DNA of 64,000 bases from JAIESQ01 sp964495375 (lineage in GTDB: Bacteria; Planctomycetota; Planctomycetia; Pirellulales; JAEUIK01), in NCBI GenBank assembly GCA_964495375.1, contig CAZBWM010000028.1, positions 7,224-71,223 on the forward strand, read 5' to 3'. The notes under the pieces were generated by a model, which did no database searches, was not told where the DNA came from, and saw only the letters and a program-made list of their open reading frames with translations. The position numbers and the translations under genes are program-made. Positions 32,669 through 41,694 of this stretch are shown here, one piece after another (the stretch's first letter is position 1; each line of letters begins with the position of its first letter).

Positions 32669-34318
32669 TTACCCCAGCTTGTCGCGCAAATGTTCCGCCA
32701 CGCGCAGCGCGTTGGCCGCGATCGTCAAGCTCGGGTTTACGCCGCCGCTGCTAGGAAAGATCGACGCATCGACCACGTACAGGTTTTCCAAACCATGCGC
32801 CCGACAGTTCGCGTCCAGCACACTTGTTTGCGGATCGTCGCCGAACCGGCACGTGCCGCAGACGTGAGCGATCGTCTTGTTGTCGTGCGCTACGCTCAGC
32901 GTGATCGGCCGCAGCGGTTTGAAGGCCGTGGCCAGTTGCCCGTTGTACTCCTTCACGCGCCGCTGTTGGCTTTCGCGATGATGATAGAGCAACCGCCCCA
33001 GCGGCGCAGCCCCGGCGCCGGCCGCGACGTTCGCATCCGCACCGTCGCTCGGCAGCACGCGGTTATCCGCAAATGGCAGGTCTTCCATGATCGAGGCCAG
33101 CACCACGACGCGCACCCGCAGGTAATCCCAGATCGGTCCCAGCACCGGCCGCAGATGGCGCAGCCACCGCAAGTCGGGCCCGAGTTTGCCCAGATAATGC
33201 AAGAACGGCGGCAGCCCGCCCACCGATTGCACGGTGCCGAACTTCTGTCCGTCGCGTTGGTAGAAATCGTTGAGCGCGAGCTCCTTGGTTTGCCCGGCGA
33301 TTGGCCCGGCGAGCTTCGGCCGCAAGATAATCAGGTCGATGCAGTGCCGCATCAGGTTGCGACCGACCAGGTCATGATCGTTGGCCAGCCCGTGCGGCCA
33401 GTGAGGGCTGCGCGAGTGCAACAGCAGGTTCGGCGTCACCAGCGCGCCGGCGGCCAGCACTACTTGTTTGGCCTTCAGCACGAGCGGCTGATCGCGCCAC
33501 TGGCAAACGACCGCTTCGACCCGCGTGCGACTGGCTTCGAGCGACTTGACCGTGCACTCGGTAATCAGCGAGGCGCCATGCTCGCGCACCGCCGGCAACA
33601 CGCAGGTGCGTCCCGCGTCGTTCTTGCAGTCGCGCGCACACAAGAACCCCTGACACGTCGCGCACTCGCTCGTGTGCTCGCACGCCAGGTGCAATTGATA
33701 GGGGTTGAGCCCCTGCCCACGCAGCACCTCGGCGACCGTGGCGTTGCCCGGCGTGAGCGGTGGCGGTGCGATCAGCGACGCGCTCGCTTCGGCATCATTG
33801 CGCAGCGGATCGGCCGTGCCCCGCGCGCGATACAACCGCTCGGCCGCGGCATACCAGGGGCGCAGCTCGTCGTAGCTGATCGGCCAACTTTCCGGCACGC
33901 TCGACCCTTCGAGATCGGCGGCGGTGAAGTTTGCGCGCGGCGTGAAGTCGTTGGGAAACAATCGCTCGAGCACCATGCCATAGAGCGCGGTCGACCCCCC
34001 AACGCCGCAACCGATCTCCGGCACGAACCGCTTGGGCCGCTCGGGCGAGTCGTCTTCGATGGCATCGAACGCGCGGCCGGCCCGCAACAGCAACCGCCGA
34101 TGCTCGTCGGCCGGCAACCCCGGCAGATTGGCGACCTCCTCCGGTGTGATGCCGCGCAGCGGATCGTCGGCCGCATTGAGATACGATTGCCCCCGCTCGA
34201 CAAACAGCACCCGTTTCCCCTGCCGGGCCAGCGCATGACCGAGCGTTCCGCCCCCCATGCCGGTGCCGACGACGAGCACGTCCCAGATTACTTCGTCGGG
34301 TCGATCAGGCAGATTCAC
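32669..34318 (-). CDS. GMC-family FAD oxidoreductase, about 549 aa
   Basis: The FAD-binding Rossmann motif VVGTGMGGGTLGHALARQGK lies close to the N-terminus; GGSTALYGMVLERLFPNDF and the C-terminal VVDASIFPSSGGVNPSLTIA are typical of GMC (glucose-methanol-choline) oxidoreductases. CHG/CGTCRFGDDP and HTSECATCQGFLCARDCKND add a Cys-rich insert as in some large bacterial GMC enzymes. GTG 34318 is preferred; an in-frame TTG at 34363 would start inside a family F repeat. No secretion signal is seen. The alcohol or sugar substrate is unknown. Confidence 0.85.
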   Translation of the reverse strand: MNLPDRPDEVIWDVLVVGTGMGGGTLGHALARQGKRVLFVERGQSYLNAADDPLRGITPEEVANLPGLPADEHRRLLLRAGRAFDAIEDDSPERPKRFVPEIGCGVGGSTALYGMVLERLFPNDFTPRANFTAADLEGSSVPESWPISYDELRPWYAAAERLYRARGTADPLRNDAEASASLIAPPPLTPGNATVAEVLRGQGLNPYQLHLACEHTSECATCQGFLCARDCKNDAGRTCVLPAVREHGASLITECTVKSLEASRTRVEAVVCQWRDQPLVLKAKQVVLAAGALVTPNLLLHSRSPHWPHGLANDHDLVGRNLMRHCIDLIILRPKLAGPIAGQTKELALNDFYQRDGQKFGTVQSVGGLPPFLHYLGKLGPDLRWLRHLRPVLGPIWDYLRVRVVVLASIMEDLPFADNRVLPSDGADANVAAGAGAAPLGRLLYHHRESQQRRVKEYNGQLATAFKPLRPITLSVAHDNKTIAHVCGTCRFGDDPQTSVLDANCRAHGLENLYVVDASIFPSSGGVNPSLTIAANALRVAEHLRDKLG

Positions 34319-34348
34319 CGCGGGCCTTTGCGTTGGTGGCTTCCAACC

Positions 34349-34369
34349 GTAGGGTGCGTGCAACGCACC
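34349..34369. repeat. family F palindrome, variant
   Basis: GGGTGCGTGCAACGCACC is a palindromic relative of the GGTGTGCGCAGCACACC element, with compensating changes in both arms. It lies immediately 5' of the GMC gene on the minus strand. Confidence 0.6.
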
Positions 34370-34487
34370 GAAACCCTGGTCGTGACCAATTCGACCACGG
34401 TGTGCGGCGCACGACGTACAATAATTCGGCTATTGTTGGCGAATCCGCGGTGCAACGGAAGCGGCCGCGGATGGAATTCCGGACAGT

Positions 34488-34682
34488 TGGGTGGCCCGAC
34501 TGCTCGCAGTCGGGTGGCGCAGCCACAAGAATCCATTCATGCCGCGCGGTCGACCTCAGCCACGTCGATACTCAACGGCTTCTTGTCGCTGTCGCCACAC
34601 AGCCGCGGAGCTTGCTCCGCGCGCTAGCTCGTCCGGCGCCGACTCAATCCAGCTAGCGCGCGGGACAAGTCCCGCGGCTAAC
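34488..34682. repeat. family G repeat (copy 2) joined to REPIN-like family A (copy 7)
   Basis: Family G (34488-34600) carries GTGGCCCGACTGCTCGCAGT and GGTGGCGCAGCCACAAGAA and ends with GGCTTCTTGTCGCTGTCGCC. It passes directly into a family A element (34601-34682) whose arms are AGCCGCGGAGCTTGCTCCG and GGGACAAGTCCCGCGGCTAA. No gene is seen. Confidence 0.75.
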
Positions 34683-34726
34683 AGATACAATGTCTCACAG
34701 CTTAATCATGAGAGTTGGATTTCTTC

Positions 34727-35545
34727 ATGCATTCCTACCTTGCCGCCGCCGTGCAGATGAACTCCGGCGAAGACCCGCAGGCAAACCTTGCCGCGGCCGA
34801 GCGCGCCGTGGAAACGGCCGTCGCGCGCGGGGCCCGGCTCGTCGTCTTGCCGGAGATGTTTTTATGCCTGGGCCGCGCGCCGGCGATCGTGGCCGCTGCC
34901 CAGTCGATCCCCGGGCCCGCCACCGAGCGGCTCGGGGCGCTGGCCGCACAGCACAAGTTGGTGCTTGTCGCCGGCAGCATTCCGGAGAAATCTCCCACGC
35001 CGCGCAAGGTGTTTAATACCTGTGTCGTCTTCGGGACCGAAGGGGAGCAGCTCGCCACGTATCGCAAGCTCCATTTGTTCGACGTCACGATTCCCGGCGC
35101 GGTCGATATTTGCGAGTCGAGCTGGAGCGAGCCAGGCGATAGCGTCGTCGCGGTCGACACGCCCTGCGGCCGGCTCGGCCTGGCAATCTGCTACGACCTC
35201 CGCTTCCCCGAGTTATTCCGCCGATTGGCGGACGAGCGCGTTGACCTTTGCGCGCTGCCGAGCGCCTTCACCCTGGCGACCGGTCGCGATCATTGGGAAG
35301 TGCTGCTCCGCGCCCGGGCGATCGAAAATCAGATTCACATCGTGGCGGCCAATCAGTGGGGCAAGCACGCTGAAGGGCTGGTCAGCTACGGTCGCTCGCT
35401 GATCGTGGATGCTTGGGGAACCGTGCTGGCCGCCGCCCCCGATGGCCCCGGCATGGCTCTGGCCGAAATCGATCTGGCCCGGCAGGCTGAACTGCGCAAT
35501 CGCCTGCCGGCCCTGAAACACCGCAGATTGGACCGAAAAAACTAA
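34727..35545 (+). CDS. carbon-nitrogen hydrolase (nitrilase superfamily, Nit1/deaminated-glutathione-amidase-like), 272 aa
   Basis: The Glu-Lys-Cys triad is visible: LVVLPEMFL (Glu), YRKLHLFD (Lys) and ICYDLRFPELFR (Cys). RKLHLFD and CYDLRFPE are the hallmark of the Nit1/Nit2 branch (omega-amidase or deaminated glutathione amidase). SYGRSLIVDAWGTVLAAAPD and the final AELRNRLPALKHRR also match. The length is normal. ATG 34727 is preferred to TTG 34715. It is cytoplasmic and probably repairs or hydrolyses amide by-products. Confidence 0.88.
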   Translation: MHSYLAAAVQMNSGEDPQANLAAAERAVETAVARGARLVVLPEMFLCLGRAPAIVAAAQSIPGPATERLGALAAQHKLVLVAGSIPEKSPTPRKVFNTCVVFGTEGEQLATYRKLHLFDVTIPGAVDICESSWSEPGDSVVAVDTPCGRLGLAICYDLRFPELFRRLADERVDLCALPSAFTLATGRDHWEVLLRARAIENQIHIVAANQWGKHAEGLVSYGRSLIVDAWGTVLAAAPDGPGMALAEIDLARQAELRNRLPALKHRRLDRKN

Positions 35546-35699
35546 CCGACGGAAGGGAACGATCCGCACCGCACGATCGTCAAAACAACCGCCCATGCTG
35601 CGCTGACGCCAAGAGAACTAGGTATCTCGCGCAAAGGCGCAAAGCCGCCGAGAGAGATCCCGAATTTCAACACTCGCCACTCCTCAAAGGAGCTTTCTG
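35546..35699. repeat. family C left-arm fragment
   Basis: CTCGCGCAAAGGCGCAAAGC (35627-35646) is a single family C arm without its partner. AAAGGAGCTTT (35685-35695) supplies the ribosome site for the next gene. Confidence 0.6.
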
Positions 35700-37889
35700 A
35701 TGAACACGATTCGTCGCAGTTTGATCGGTACCGCGGTTGTGTGCGGCGCGATGTTGATGTTCGGTGGTTCGCCGGCATTGGCCCAGGAAACGCCGGATGC
35801 CAAGCCCGCTGCGGCCGCGGCCAAGTTGCCGCTGTCGAAGGTCGTGCTCTTCAGCTCAGGCGTCGGCTACTTCGAGCACCGCAACCAGATCGACGGCACC
35901 GCCCAGGTCGAACTGCGGTTCAACACCAAGGACATCAACGATCTCTTGAAGAGCATGGTGCTGGAAGACGCCGGCGGGGGACGCATCGCCGCGGTCACCT
36001 ACGGTTCCAAAGATCCCATCACCAAGACACTGAAAACGTTCGCGGTCGATCTGACCGCCAACCCCACGATGGCCGACATCCTCGGCCAGTTGCGCGGCGA
36101 GCAGGTCGAAGTCGAAATGCCCGACAAAATCACCGGCACCATCGTCGGCCTCGAAAAGCGCAAACAGAAAGTCGGCAAAGAGGACGTGATCGAAGTCGAC
36201 GTCTTGAATCTGTTGACGGGGAGTGGGCTCAAGTCGGTCCCACTCGAACAGCTCGGCCGCATCCGCTTGCTGAACGAAAAGCTCGATGGCGAACTGCGTC
36301 AAGCGCTCGAAGTGCTGGCGACCGGTCACTCCACCGACAAGAAGACCGTCACGCTGGAGTTCATCGGCGAGGGCAAGCGCCCCGTTCGCGTCGGCTACAT
36401 CCAGGAATCGCCGATCTGGAAGACGAGCTATCGGCTCGTGCTCAAGAAAGATGAGACGCCGCATCTGCAAGGTTGGGCAATCGTCGAGAACACCACCGAA
36501 GAGGATTGGAACAATGTGCAGTTGGCGCTCGTCAGCGGCCGGCCAATCTCGTTCGTGATGGATTTGTACGAGCCGCTCTACATCCGGCGGCCAGTGGTCG
36601 AGCCGGAACTGTTCGCCAGCTTACGCCCACAGAAGTACGACCAGAGCCTGGCCGACAAGGAACGGCAGTTGGCAGAAGCGGCGAACAAACCGGAAGAAGG
36701 AAGGATGAGCGGCATGGGTGGTGGCCAGGGTCGCTTTCAGAGGCGCGCGCCCGTGGTGGGCGACATGGCCGCGGCGCAAGCGCCATCCGAAGAGCCGGGC
36801 GGAGTAACCCGATACTTTACGCAGCCTCAAGGTCGGCCCGGTTCGCCAGGCACGTCTGGCGTCGCCCCCTTCACCGCCGATCTCGACTTGCCGTTTAATC
36901 CCGGCAACTTTTCCGTCGCCCAGGCCGGAGAGGTTGGCGAGCTGTTCCAGTACGTCATCGATACGCCGGTCACCCTCGAGCGCCAGAAATCGGCCATGCT
37001 GCCGATCGTTAACGGCCCGGTCGAAGCCGCGAAAGTGTCGATCTATAACCCCGCGGTGCAGCCCAAGCATCCGCTGTCGGGCTTCAAGCTTAAGAACACG
37101 ACGCCGCTCCATTTGATGCAGGGCCCGATCACCGTGTTCGATGGTGGCGCTTACGCCGGCGACGCGCAGATCGCCGACTTGCCGCCAGGGAGCGAGCGTT
37201 TGGTCAGCTACGCACTTGACCTCGATACCGAAGTCGCCAGCGAGTCGAAGAGCGAACCAGAGCAGCTCACGAGCTTGAAGATCATCAAAGGCGTCGTCGA
37301 GATGACGCGCAAGTATCGCCGGCAAGTTACGTACACGGTGAAGAACTCAGGCGACGACACGAAGCAAGTGTTGATCGAATACCCGCATGATGTTAGCTGG
37401 GCGTTGATCGAACCGAAGGAGCCGGCCGAGACGACGCGCGACATGTACCGCTTTGCCGTGCAGGCCGAGCCCGGCAAACCGGCCGAGCTCGCCGTGCGCG
37501 AGGAGATGGTCGCCACGCAGCAGGTGGCGGTCACGAACTTTGACGACAACGCGATCCAGGTTTTTGTCACTAACACCACGGTCAGCGAGGCGGTCAAGCA
37601 GGCGCTCACCGAAGTGGTCCGCCGCCGCCAGGCGCTTGGTGCCTTGCAAGTCGAGCAGCAGCAAGTGGCGCAGCAGATCGGCGCGATCGCGCAAGAGCAG
37701 GAGCGCATCCGCCAGAATATGGCCCAGTTGGAAAAGAACACGGAGCTTTACTCGCGGTATGTCAAGAAATTCGGCGAGCAGGAAGACCAGATCGAGAAAT
37801 TGCGTGCCCGGACGAACGAGTTGGCGCAGCAAATCGCCCAGGCTCAGCAGTCAATCAACGAATACATCGCCAACCTGAGCGTGGAATAA
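35700..37889 (+). CDS. secreted DUF4139-family protein, 729 aa
   Basis: A signal peptide (IGTAVVCGAMLMFGGSPALA) is followed by KVVLFSSGVGYFEHRNQIDG, the usual N-terminal strand of DUF4139/mucoidy-inhibitor-like proteins. Residues 230-290 (GYIQESPIWKTSYRLVLKKD, TEEDWNNVQLALVSGRPISF) and residues 420-620 are the beta-rich DUF4139 region. The C-terminal 90 residues are a coiled coil (EVVRRRQALGALQVEQQQVA ... NMAQLEKNTELYSRYVKKFG). A Gly/Met/Arg loop (about 335-390) is low complexity. AAAGGAG precedes the start. The role is unknown, probably in the periplasm or envelope. Confidence 0.82.
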   Translation: MNTIRRSLIGTAVVCGAMLMFGGSPALAQETPDAKPAAAAAKLPLSKVVLFSSGVGYFEHRNQIDGTAQVELRFNTKDINDLLKSMVLEDAGGGRIAAVTYGSKDPITKTLKTFAVDLTANPTMADILGQLRGEQVEVEMPDKITGTIVGLEKRKQKVGKEDVIEVDVLNLLTGSGLKSVPLEQLGRIRLLNEKLDGELRQALEVLATGHSTDKKTVTLEFIGEGKRPVRVGYIQESPIWKTSYRLVLKKDETPHLQGWAIVENTTEEDWNNVQLALVSGRPISFVMDLYEPLYIRRPVVEPELFASLRPQKYDQSLADKERQLAEAANKPEEGRMSGMGGGQGRFQRRAPVVGDMAAAQAPSEEPGGVTRYFTQPQGRPGSPGTSGVAPFTADLDLPFNPGNFSVAQAGEVGELFQYVIDTPVTLERQKSAMLPIVNGPVEAAKVSIYNPAVQPKHPLSGFKLKNTTPLHLMQGPITVFDGGAYAGDAQIADLPPGSERLVSYALDLDTEVASESKSEPEQLTSLKIIKGVVEMTRKYRRQVTYTVKNSGDDTKQVLIEYPHDVSWALIEPKEPAETTRDMYRFAVQAEPGKPAELAVREEMVATQQVAVTNFDDNAIQVFVTNTTVSEAVKQALTEVVRRRQALGALQVEQQQVAQQIGAIAQEQERIRQNMAQLEKNTELYSRYVKKFGEQEDQIEKLRARTNELAQQIAQAQQSINEYIANLSVE

Positions 37890-38136
37890 GTCGTCACTCC
37901 CCTCGTGGGAGCGGGGTTGGGGGTGAGGGGGCCGTGGCGAAGCCAAGAAAAACCTCGCGCAAAGGCGCCAAGACGCAAAGAAAAAGGCAATACATCGGCA
38001 GAAGTCACAGAATTACACAGAAGAATTCTTCTGCGAGCTTCAGTATCTTCTGCGGATCAAAGTTCCCCCCGTGTTCTTTACGGCTTCGCGCCCTTGCGCG
38101 AGACCGTCTTACTTGGCGAAATTGCAGACGGTTGGT
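37890..38136. repeat. family C element and CTCCCCTCGTGGGAGCGGGG motif
   Basis: CTCCCCTCGTGGGAGCGGGG (37897-37916) is a short palindrome-like element. A C element follows: CTCGCGCAAAGGCGCCAAG (37953), CAGAAGTCACAGAATTACAC (37999), TTCTGCGGATCAAAGTTCCC (38048), then TTCTTTACGGCTTCGCGCC (38074). These arms lie between two convergent genes. Confidence 0.7.
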
Positions 38137-39183
38137 TCAAGCGAGCTGCAGCCAGAGCAACAGCATGCTTGTGCCGTTCAAGAAGGCATGCGCCACTAGC
38201 GACGGCATGAGCCGGTGCGTTTGCCGGTAGAGATAGCCCAACACCAAGGCCAGTGGCAACAGCGCGATCGGGTCGGGCCCTTGCGTGGCGTGCAAGAGCG
38301 CGAAGATCACGGCGCTAGTGACCAAGGGGGCCCAGCCCGGCACGAGTTGGCCGGCCACGACGTCGATTTGCGCGTCGAGCGTCGCGGCACTCGGTGTCGG
38401 AGTCGGCACGGCGCTGTTCGGCAATGACAGGGGTATTGCCGGCGGCGCAGCGTACGGATTGTCGGGATCCACCGAGACCAGTTGAGGCGACTCGGCGTTC
38501 TCAACCTTCGCCGCAATGTTCCCCAGCATTTCGGCGTTGAGTTGGCGCTCGGCCATTCCGCGTGTTTGCCGGGCTTCCAACCAGCCTTGCAGCAGCACGC
38601 GGAACAGAAACTCCTCGGCCAAGGGCGCCACGCCGACAGCCAGAAACACAGCCACGGCAAAGATCGTGACGTCCTGCCCACGCTCGACCATCTCGATCAG
38701 CGGATGCTCCGACTCGAATTTGAACAACGTCGTGAAAATCGACTGAATAGCATAAACCGGCGCAGTGATCGCCAGCCCGGCCGCCAGCCCGAGACGCACG
38801 TCGGGCAGCAAATGTTGCCCTGAGAGACCGAGATCGCGCCAGGTTGAGCCGGCCGCGCGCCGCAGTAGCATTACCCCGGCACCGACTACGAGCAGACTCG
38901 CCAGCCCCGTGATTGCCACGCTAAGCGATGACACGACGCTCACCGTTGCGCCTTCGCCAACGGGAACGACAAAGTAGATCGCTGCCAAGCCACTCGCGAA
39001 GAGATACCCCAGCACGATGAGTAAGACTTCAATTCCGCCCCAGGGCACAGGCCGCCTCGGCTCCGGCGGCACCAGCGGCTCGCCAGCGCGCAAACGGCGC
39101 ACGGCCAAGAGCCACATCGCCAGCGAACCGGCGGCCAACAGCCCGACGAGTGCAACGGCGGCCGGCGGAGCAGTTGCTTGCAT
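38137..39183 (-). CDS. CPBP-family intramembrane metalloprotease, 348 aa
   Basis: Start ATG 39183 shares one base with the pgsA stop, so the longer frame to 39585 is rejected. The CPBP motifs are present: APLAEEFLFRVLLQG (EExxxR), FALLHATQG (second motif, His) and LMPSLVAHAFLNGT (third, His/Asn). About eight membrane helices are visible. An insert of about 65 residues between motif 1 and motif 2 is Pro/Ala/Ser-rich and probably disordered. Members (Rce1/Abi-like) cleave peptides within membranes; the substrate here is unknown. Confidence 0.85.
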   Translation of the reverse strand: MQATAPPAAVALVGLLAAGSLAMWLLAVRRLRAGEPLVPPEPRRPVPWGGIEVLLIVLGYLFASGLAAIYFVVPVGEGATVSVVSSLSVAITGLASLLVVGAGVMLLRRAAGSTWRDLGLSGQHLLPDVRLGLAAGLAITAPVYAIQSIFTTLFKFESEHPLIEMVERGQDVTIFAVAVFLAVGVAPLAEEFLFRVLLQGWLEARQTRGMAERQLNAEMLGNIAAKVENAESPQLVSVDPDNPYAAPPAIPLSLPNSAVPTPTPSAATLDAQIDVVAGQLVPGWAPLVTSAVIFALLHATQGPDPIALLPLALVLGYLYRQTHRLMPSLVAHAFLNGTSMLLLWLQLA

Positions 39184-39773
39184 CAACGTTTCAAAATCCC
39201 GGCCGCGGCCACCACGTAGGCCACGCCCGAGTACACAGTCAGCGCGACCGCGCCCCACACCGTGGCGGTCACCGTCGGCAGCAACCAACCGGGAGGCGCC
39301 TTCTGCTGCGTGACGAACGACAGATAGTACAAGCTTGCCGTGGCGGCCAGACACTGGAGCACCATCTTGAGCTTGCCCGACATGGTGGCCGAGAAGTCGG
39401 CCCCCTCCTGTTCCAAGAAGCTGCGGAGCGCGGTGATCAGTAGTTCGCGACCGACGACGACCACCGCCATCCAAGCCTTTACTTGCGACTCGGGCTCGGC
39501 CACCAGAAACACGAACGTGCCGCAGACGATGATCTTGTCGACGAATGGATCGAGGATCCGCCCCAGCACCGTCACCAGGTTCCACTTGCGGGCGAGGTAG
39601 CCATCGAGCCAGTCGGTCGAGGCGGCCACGAAGAACACCACCGTGCCGGTGAGATAAAACTTGAACGCCATCAACACGAACAACACGATCGATAGCGCCA
39701 GCCGTAGCGCCGTCAACTGGTTCGGGATATTGAAGACGGCCGCGGGGACCGGCTTTTTTGTGGTGACCGACAT
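39183..39773 (-). CDS. pgsA: CDP-diacylglycerol-glycerol-3-phosphate 3-phosphatidyltransferase, 196 aa
   Basis: The CDP-alcohol phosphotransferase signature is exact: DGYLARKWNLVTVLGRILD then PFVD (DGx2ARx8Gx3Dx3D). Several membrane helices and the N-terminal FNIPNQLTALRL are typical of PgsA. It makes phosphatidylglycerolphosphate from CDP-diacylglycerol and glycerol-3-phosphate at the inner membrane. It lies 46 bases after rimO and overlaps the CPBP gene by one base, so the three form an apparent operon. Confidence 0.9.
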   Translation of the reverse strand: MSVTTKKPVPAAVFNIPNQLTALRLALSIVLFVLMAFKFYLTGTVVFFVAASTDWLDGYLARKWNLVTVLGRILDPFVDKIIVCGTFVFLVAEPESQVKAWMAVVVVGRELLITALRSFLEQEGADFSATMSGKLKMVLQCLAATASLYYLSFVTQQKAPPGWLLPTVTATVWGAVALTVYSGVAYVVAAAGILKR

Positions 39774-39819
39774 GATGGACCTCGCCGCGAAGCGTCGAAC
39801 CCGGCTGCGTCGCGCCCGC

Positions 39820-41253
39820 CTACCACGGATCGCCGACGGCCGCCGCGATCAGATCATAATCCTTCGTGGCCACGATTTCACAGGGCACAAATTGACCCGC
39901 CTGCAACCGCTTGCCCGACACATACACCACGTCGTCGATATCGGGGGCATCGGCATACGTCCGCCCGATCCAGGCGTTCCGTTGCCCCGGCACCGGGCGA
40001 TCGATCAAAACGTCGAGCGTGCGGCCGACCTGAGCCGCGTTCCACTCGAAAGCCACCTGCTGCTGGGCCGCCATCAGCCGCTCGCGGCGGGCCTCTTTCA
40101 CTTCCTCGCTCAGGTGGTCGGGCAGCCGGGCCGACGGCGTGTCGGCTTCGAACGAATAGGTGAACACACCCGCCCGCTCGAACCGCGCCGTGCCGACAAA
40201 GTCGACCAGCCGCTCGAACTGCTCTTCAGTTTCGCCGGGGAAGCCGGTGATGAACGTGGTGCGGAACACCAGATCGGGGATGGCACCGCGCAGCCGCGCG
40301 AGCAGTTCTTCGGTCTCGCGGCGGTTGACGCGCCGCTGCATCCGCCGCAGCATCGTCTCGTCGATATGCTGAAGCGGCATGTCGAGATACGGAACCACCT
40401 TCTTGCTATTGGCCAGCGCGTCGACGAGCTCATCGGTAAAGTACATCGGGTACAAGTACATCAGCCTAATCCACTCGATCCCCTCGACCTTCTCGAGCTC
40501 GCGGACGAGCTCGGCCAGCCGCGGCTCGCCGTAGAGATCCATCCCCCAGTAGGTGGTGTCTTGGGCGACGATCACCAGTTCGCGCGTGCCGCTGGCGGCC
40601 AGCTCGCGGGCTTCGGCCAGCACGTCGTCCATCGGCTTGGTGGCGTGCTTACCGCGCATCTTGGGGATCGCGCAGAACGTGCAGAGCCGGTCGCAGCCTT
40701 CGCTGATCTTCAAGTATGCGAAATGCGGCGGCGTGATCCGCAGCCGGGCCCGGTCGGAGAGGGCCACGGTCGGCGCCGGCTGAAACACGGTGCGCTGTTC
40801 GGCCAATCCCCCCAGCAGCCGATCGGCCACCTTGGTCACCTCTTCGCGCCCGAAGACGCCGACCAACTGATCGATGTCGGGGCAGCGCTCCAACAGCGCG
40901 TCTTTGTCGCGCTCCGCCAGGCAGCCGGAGACGATGACGCCTTTGAGATCCCCTTGCCGCTTGAGCGTGAGCATCTCTTCGATGGCCGAGAACGACTCGT
41001 TGCGGGCTCGCTCGATGAAGCCGCAGGTGTTCACCACCACGAAGTCCGCGCCCTGAGCGTCGGGCACCAGCTCGTAGCCATCCAACTGCAGCAGGCCGAG
41101 CATCCGCTCGCTGTCGACGAGGTTCTTGGGGCAGCCCAGGCTCACAAAGGCGTAGCGCCCCTTGGCGGCTGGCGTGCCTTTGGCCGCCTTGCGAGCCTTG
41201 GGGGAGCCACCGCCTTGGCCGGTCGGTTTATCAATGATGGGGAGTTGGGTCAT
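39820..41253 (-). CDS. rimO: ribosomal protein S12 methylthiotransferase, 477 aa
   Basis: The N-terminal domain starts YAFVSLGCPKNLVDSERMLG, with further cluster Cys in VVNTCGFIERA and VSGCLAERDK. The radical-SAM site is CDRLCTFCAIP, and a TRAM-like domain ends the protein. GCPKNLVDSE and C-DR-C-x-FCAIP are diagnostic of RimO against MiaB. It adds a methylthio group to an Asp of ribosomal protein S12, using SAM and two Fe-S clusters. The N-terminal 25 residues are a Lys/Gly/Ala-rich extension. Confidence 0.93.
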   Translation of the reverse strand: MTQLPIIDKPTGQGGGSPKARKAAKGTPAAKGRYAFVSLGCPKNLVDSERMLGLLQLDGYELVPDAQGADFVVVNTCGFIERARNESFSAIEEMLTLKRQGDLKGVIVSGCLAERDKDALLERCPDIDQLVGVFGREEVTKVADRLLGGLAEQRTVFQPAPTVALSDRARLRITPPHFAYLKISEGCDRLCTFCAIPKMRGKHATKPMDDVLAEARELAASGTRELVIVAQDTTYWGMDLYGEPRLAELVRELEKVEGIEWIRLMYLYPMYFTDELVDALANSKKVVPYLDMPLQHIDETMLRRMQRRVNRRETEELLARLRGAIPDLVFRTTFITGFPGETEEQFERLVDFVGTARFERAGVFTYSFEADTPSARLPDHLSEEVKEARRERLMAAQQQVAFEWNAAQVGRTLDVLIDRPVPGQRNAWIGRTYADAPDIDDVVYVSGKRLQAGQFVPCEIVATKDYDLIAAAVGDPW

Positions 41254-41285
41254 CGTGTGGTTTTTCTGTCGCGCTCGCCCGCGCG

Positions 41286-41690
41286 TTATACGAGCCAGTC
41301 TTCTAATCGCAGTTCTGGAACTGCATCGGTGAGGGAATTGAAATCGCTGTCGTGTGTCACCAAGGTCAGACCATGTACCAGTGCGGTTGCGGTGATGATC
41401 AAATCGGCCCGACCGGCGGCTTGCCCTCGGTCGGCCAGGTGCGCGTGCAGCCGGCCATACTCGCGAGCGACGGCGTCATCGAATTCGAGGACGTTCAGGT
41501 CGATTAGTAAGTCCTCAATTTGAGCAAGTTTTTTGGCACCCGATCGATATCCCAACGCGTAAAGTTCGGCACACGTTATGCGCGAGACATAGAGCTGACC
41601 ACCATGCTGAATCATTCGACCAAACACTTTCGAGTTTGATCGAACCATGAGAGTGGCTGAACAAATGACCGTATCGAGCACAAACGGCAT
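41286..41690 (-). CDS. PIN-domain ribonuclease, VapC-like toxin, 134 aa
   Basis: The acidic residues expected of PIN nucleases are present: Asp6 (FVLDT), Glu42 (CAELYALG), Asp96 (GRADLIIT) and Asp114/116 (THDSDF). The usual Asn of LDTNxxS is Val here (LDTVICS), a mild deviation. It sits 4 bases after the antitoxin-like ORF. VapC toxins cleave tRNA or rRNA. The intact catalytic set suggests activity. Confidence 0.82.
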   Translation of the reverse strand: MPFVLDTVICSATLMVRSNSKVFGRMIQHGGQLYVSRITCAELYALGYRSGAKKLAQIEDLLIDLNVLEFDDAVAREYGRLHAHLADRGQAAGRADLIITATALVHGLTLVTHDSDFNSLTDAVPELRLEDWLV

Positions 41691-41694
41691 GTCG

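Noticed and set aside
31841..34627. 928-residue + strand open frame
   Set aside because: It is antisense to bioA and the GMC gene and runs through family A and C repeats; no domain is visible.
39661..41523. 620-residue + strand open frame antisense to rimO
   Set aside because: The minus strand carries complete RimO motifs; the + frame is His/Arg/Gln-rich shadow sequence.
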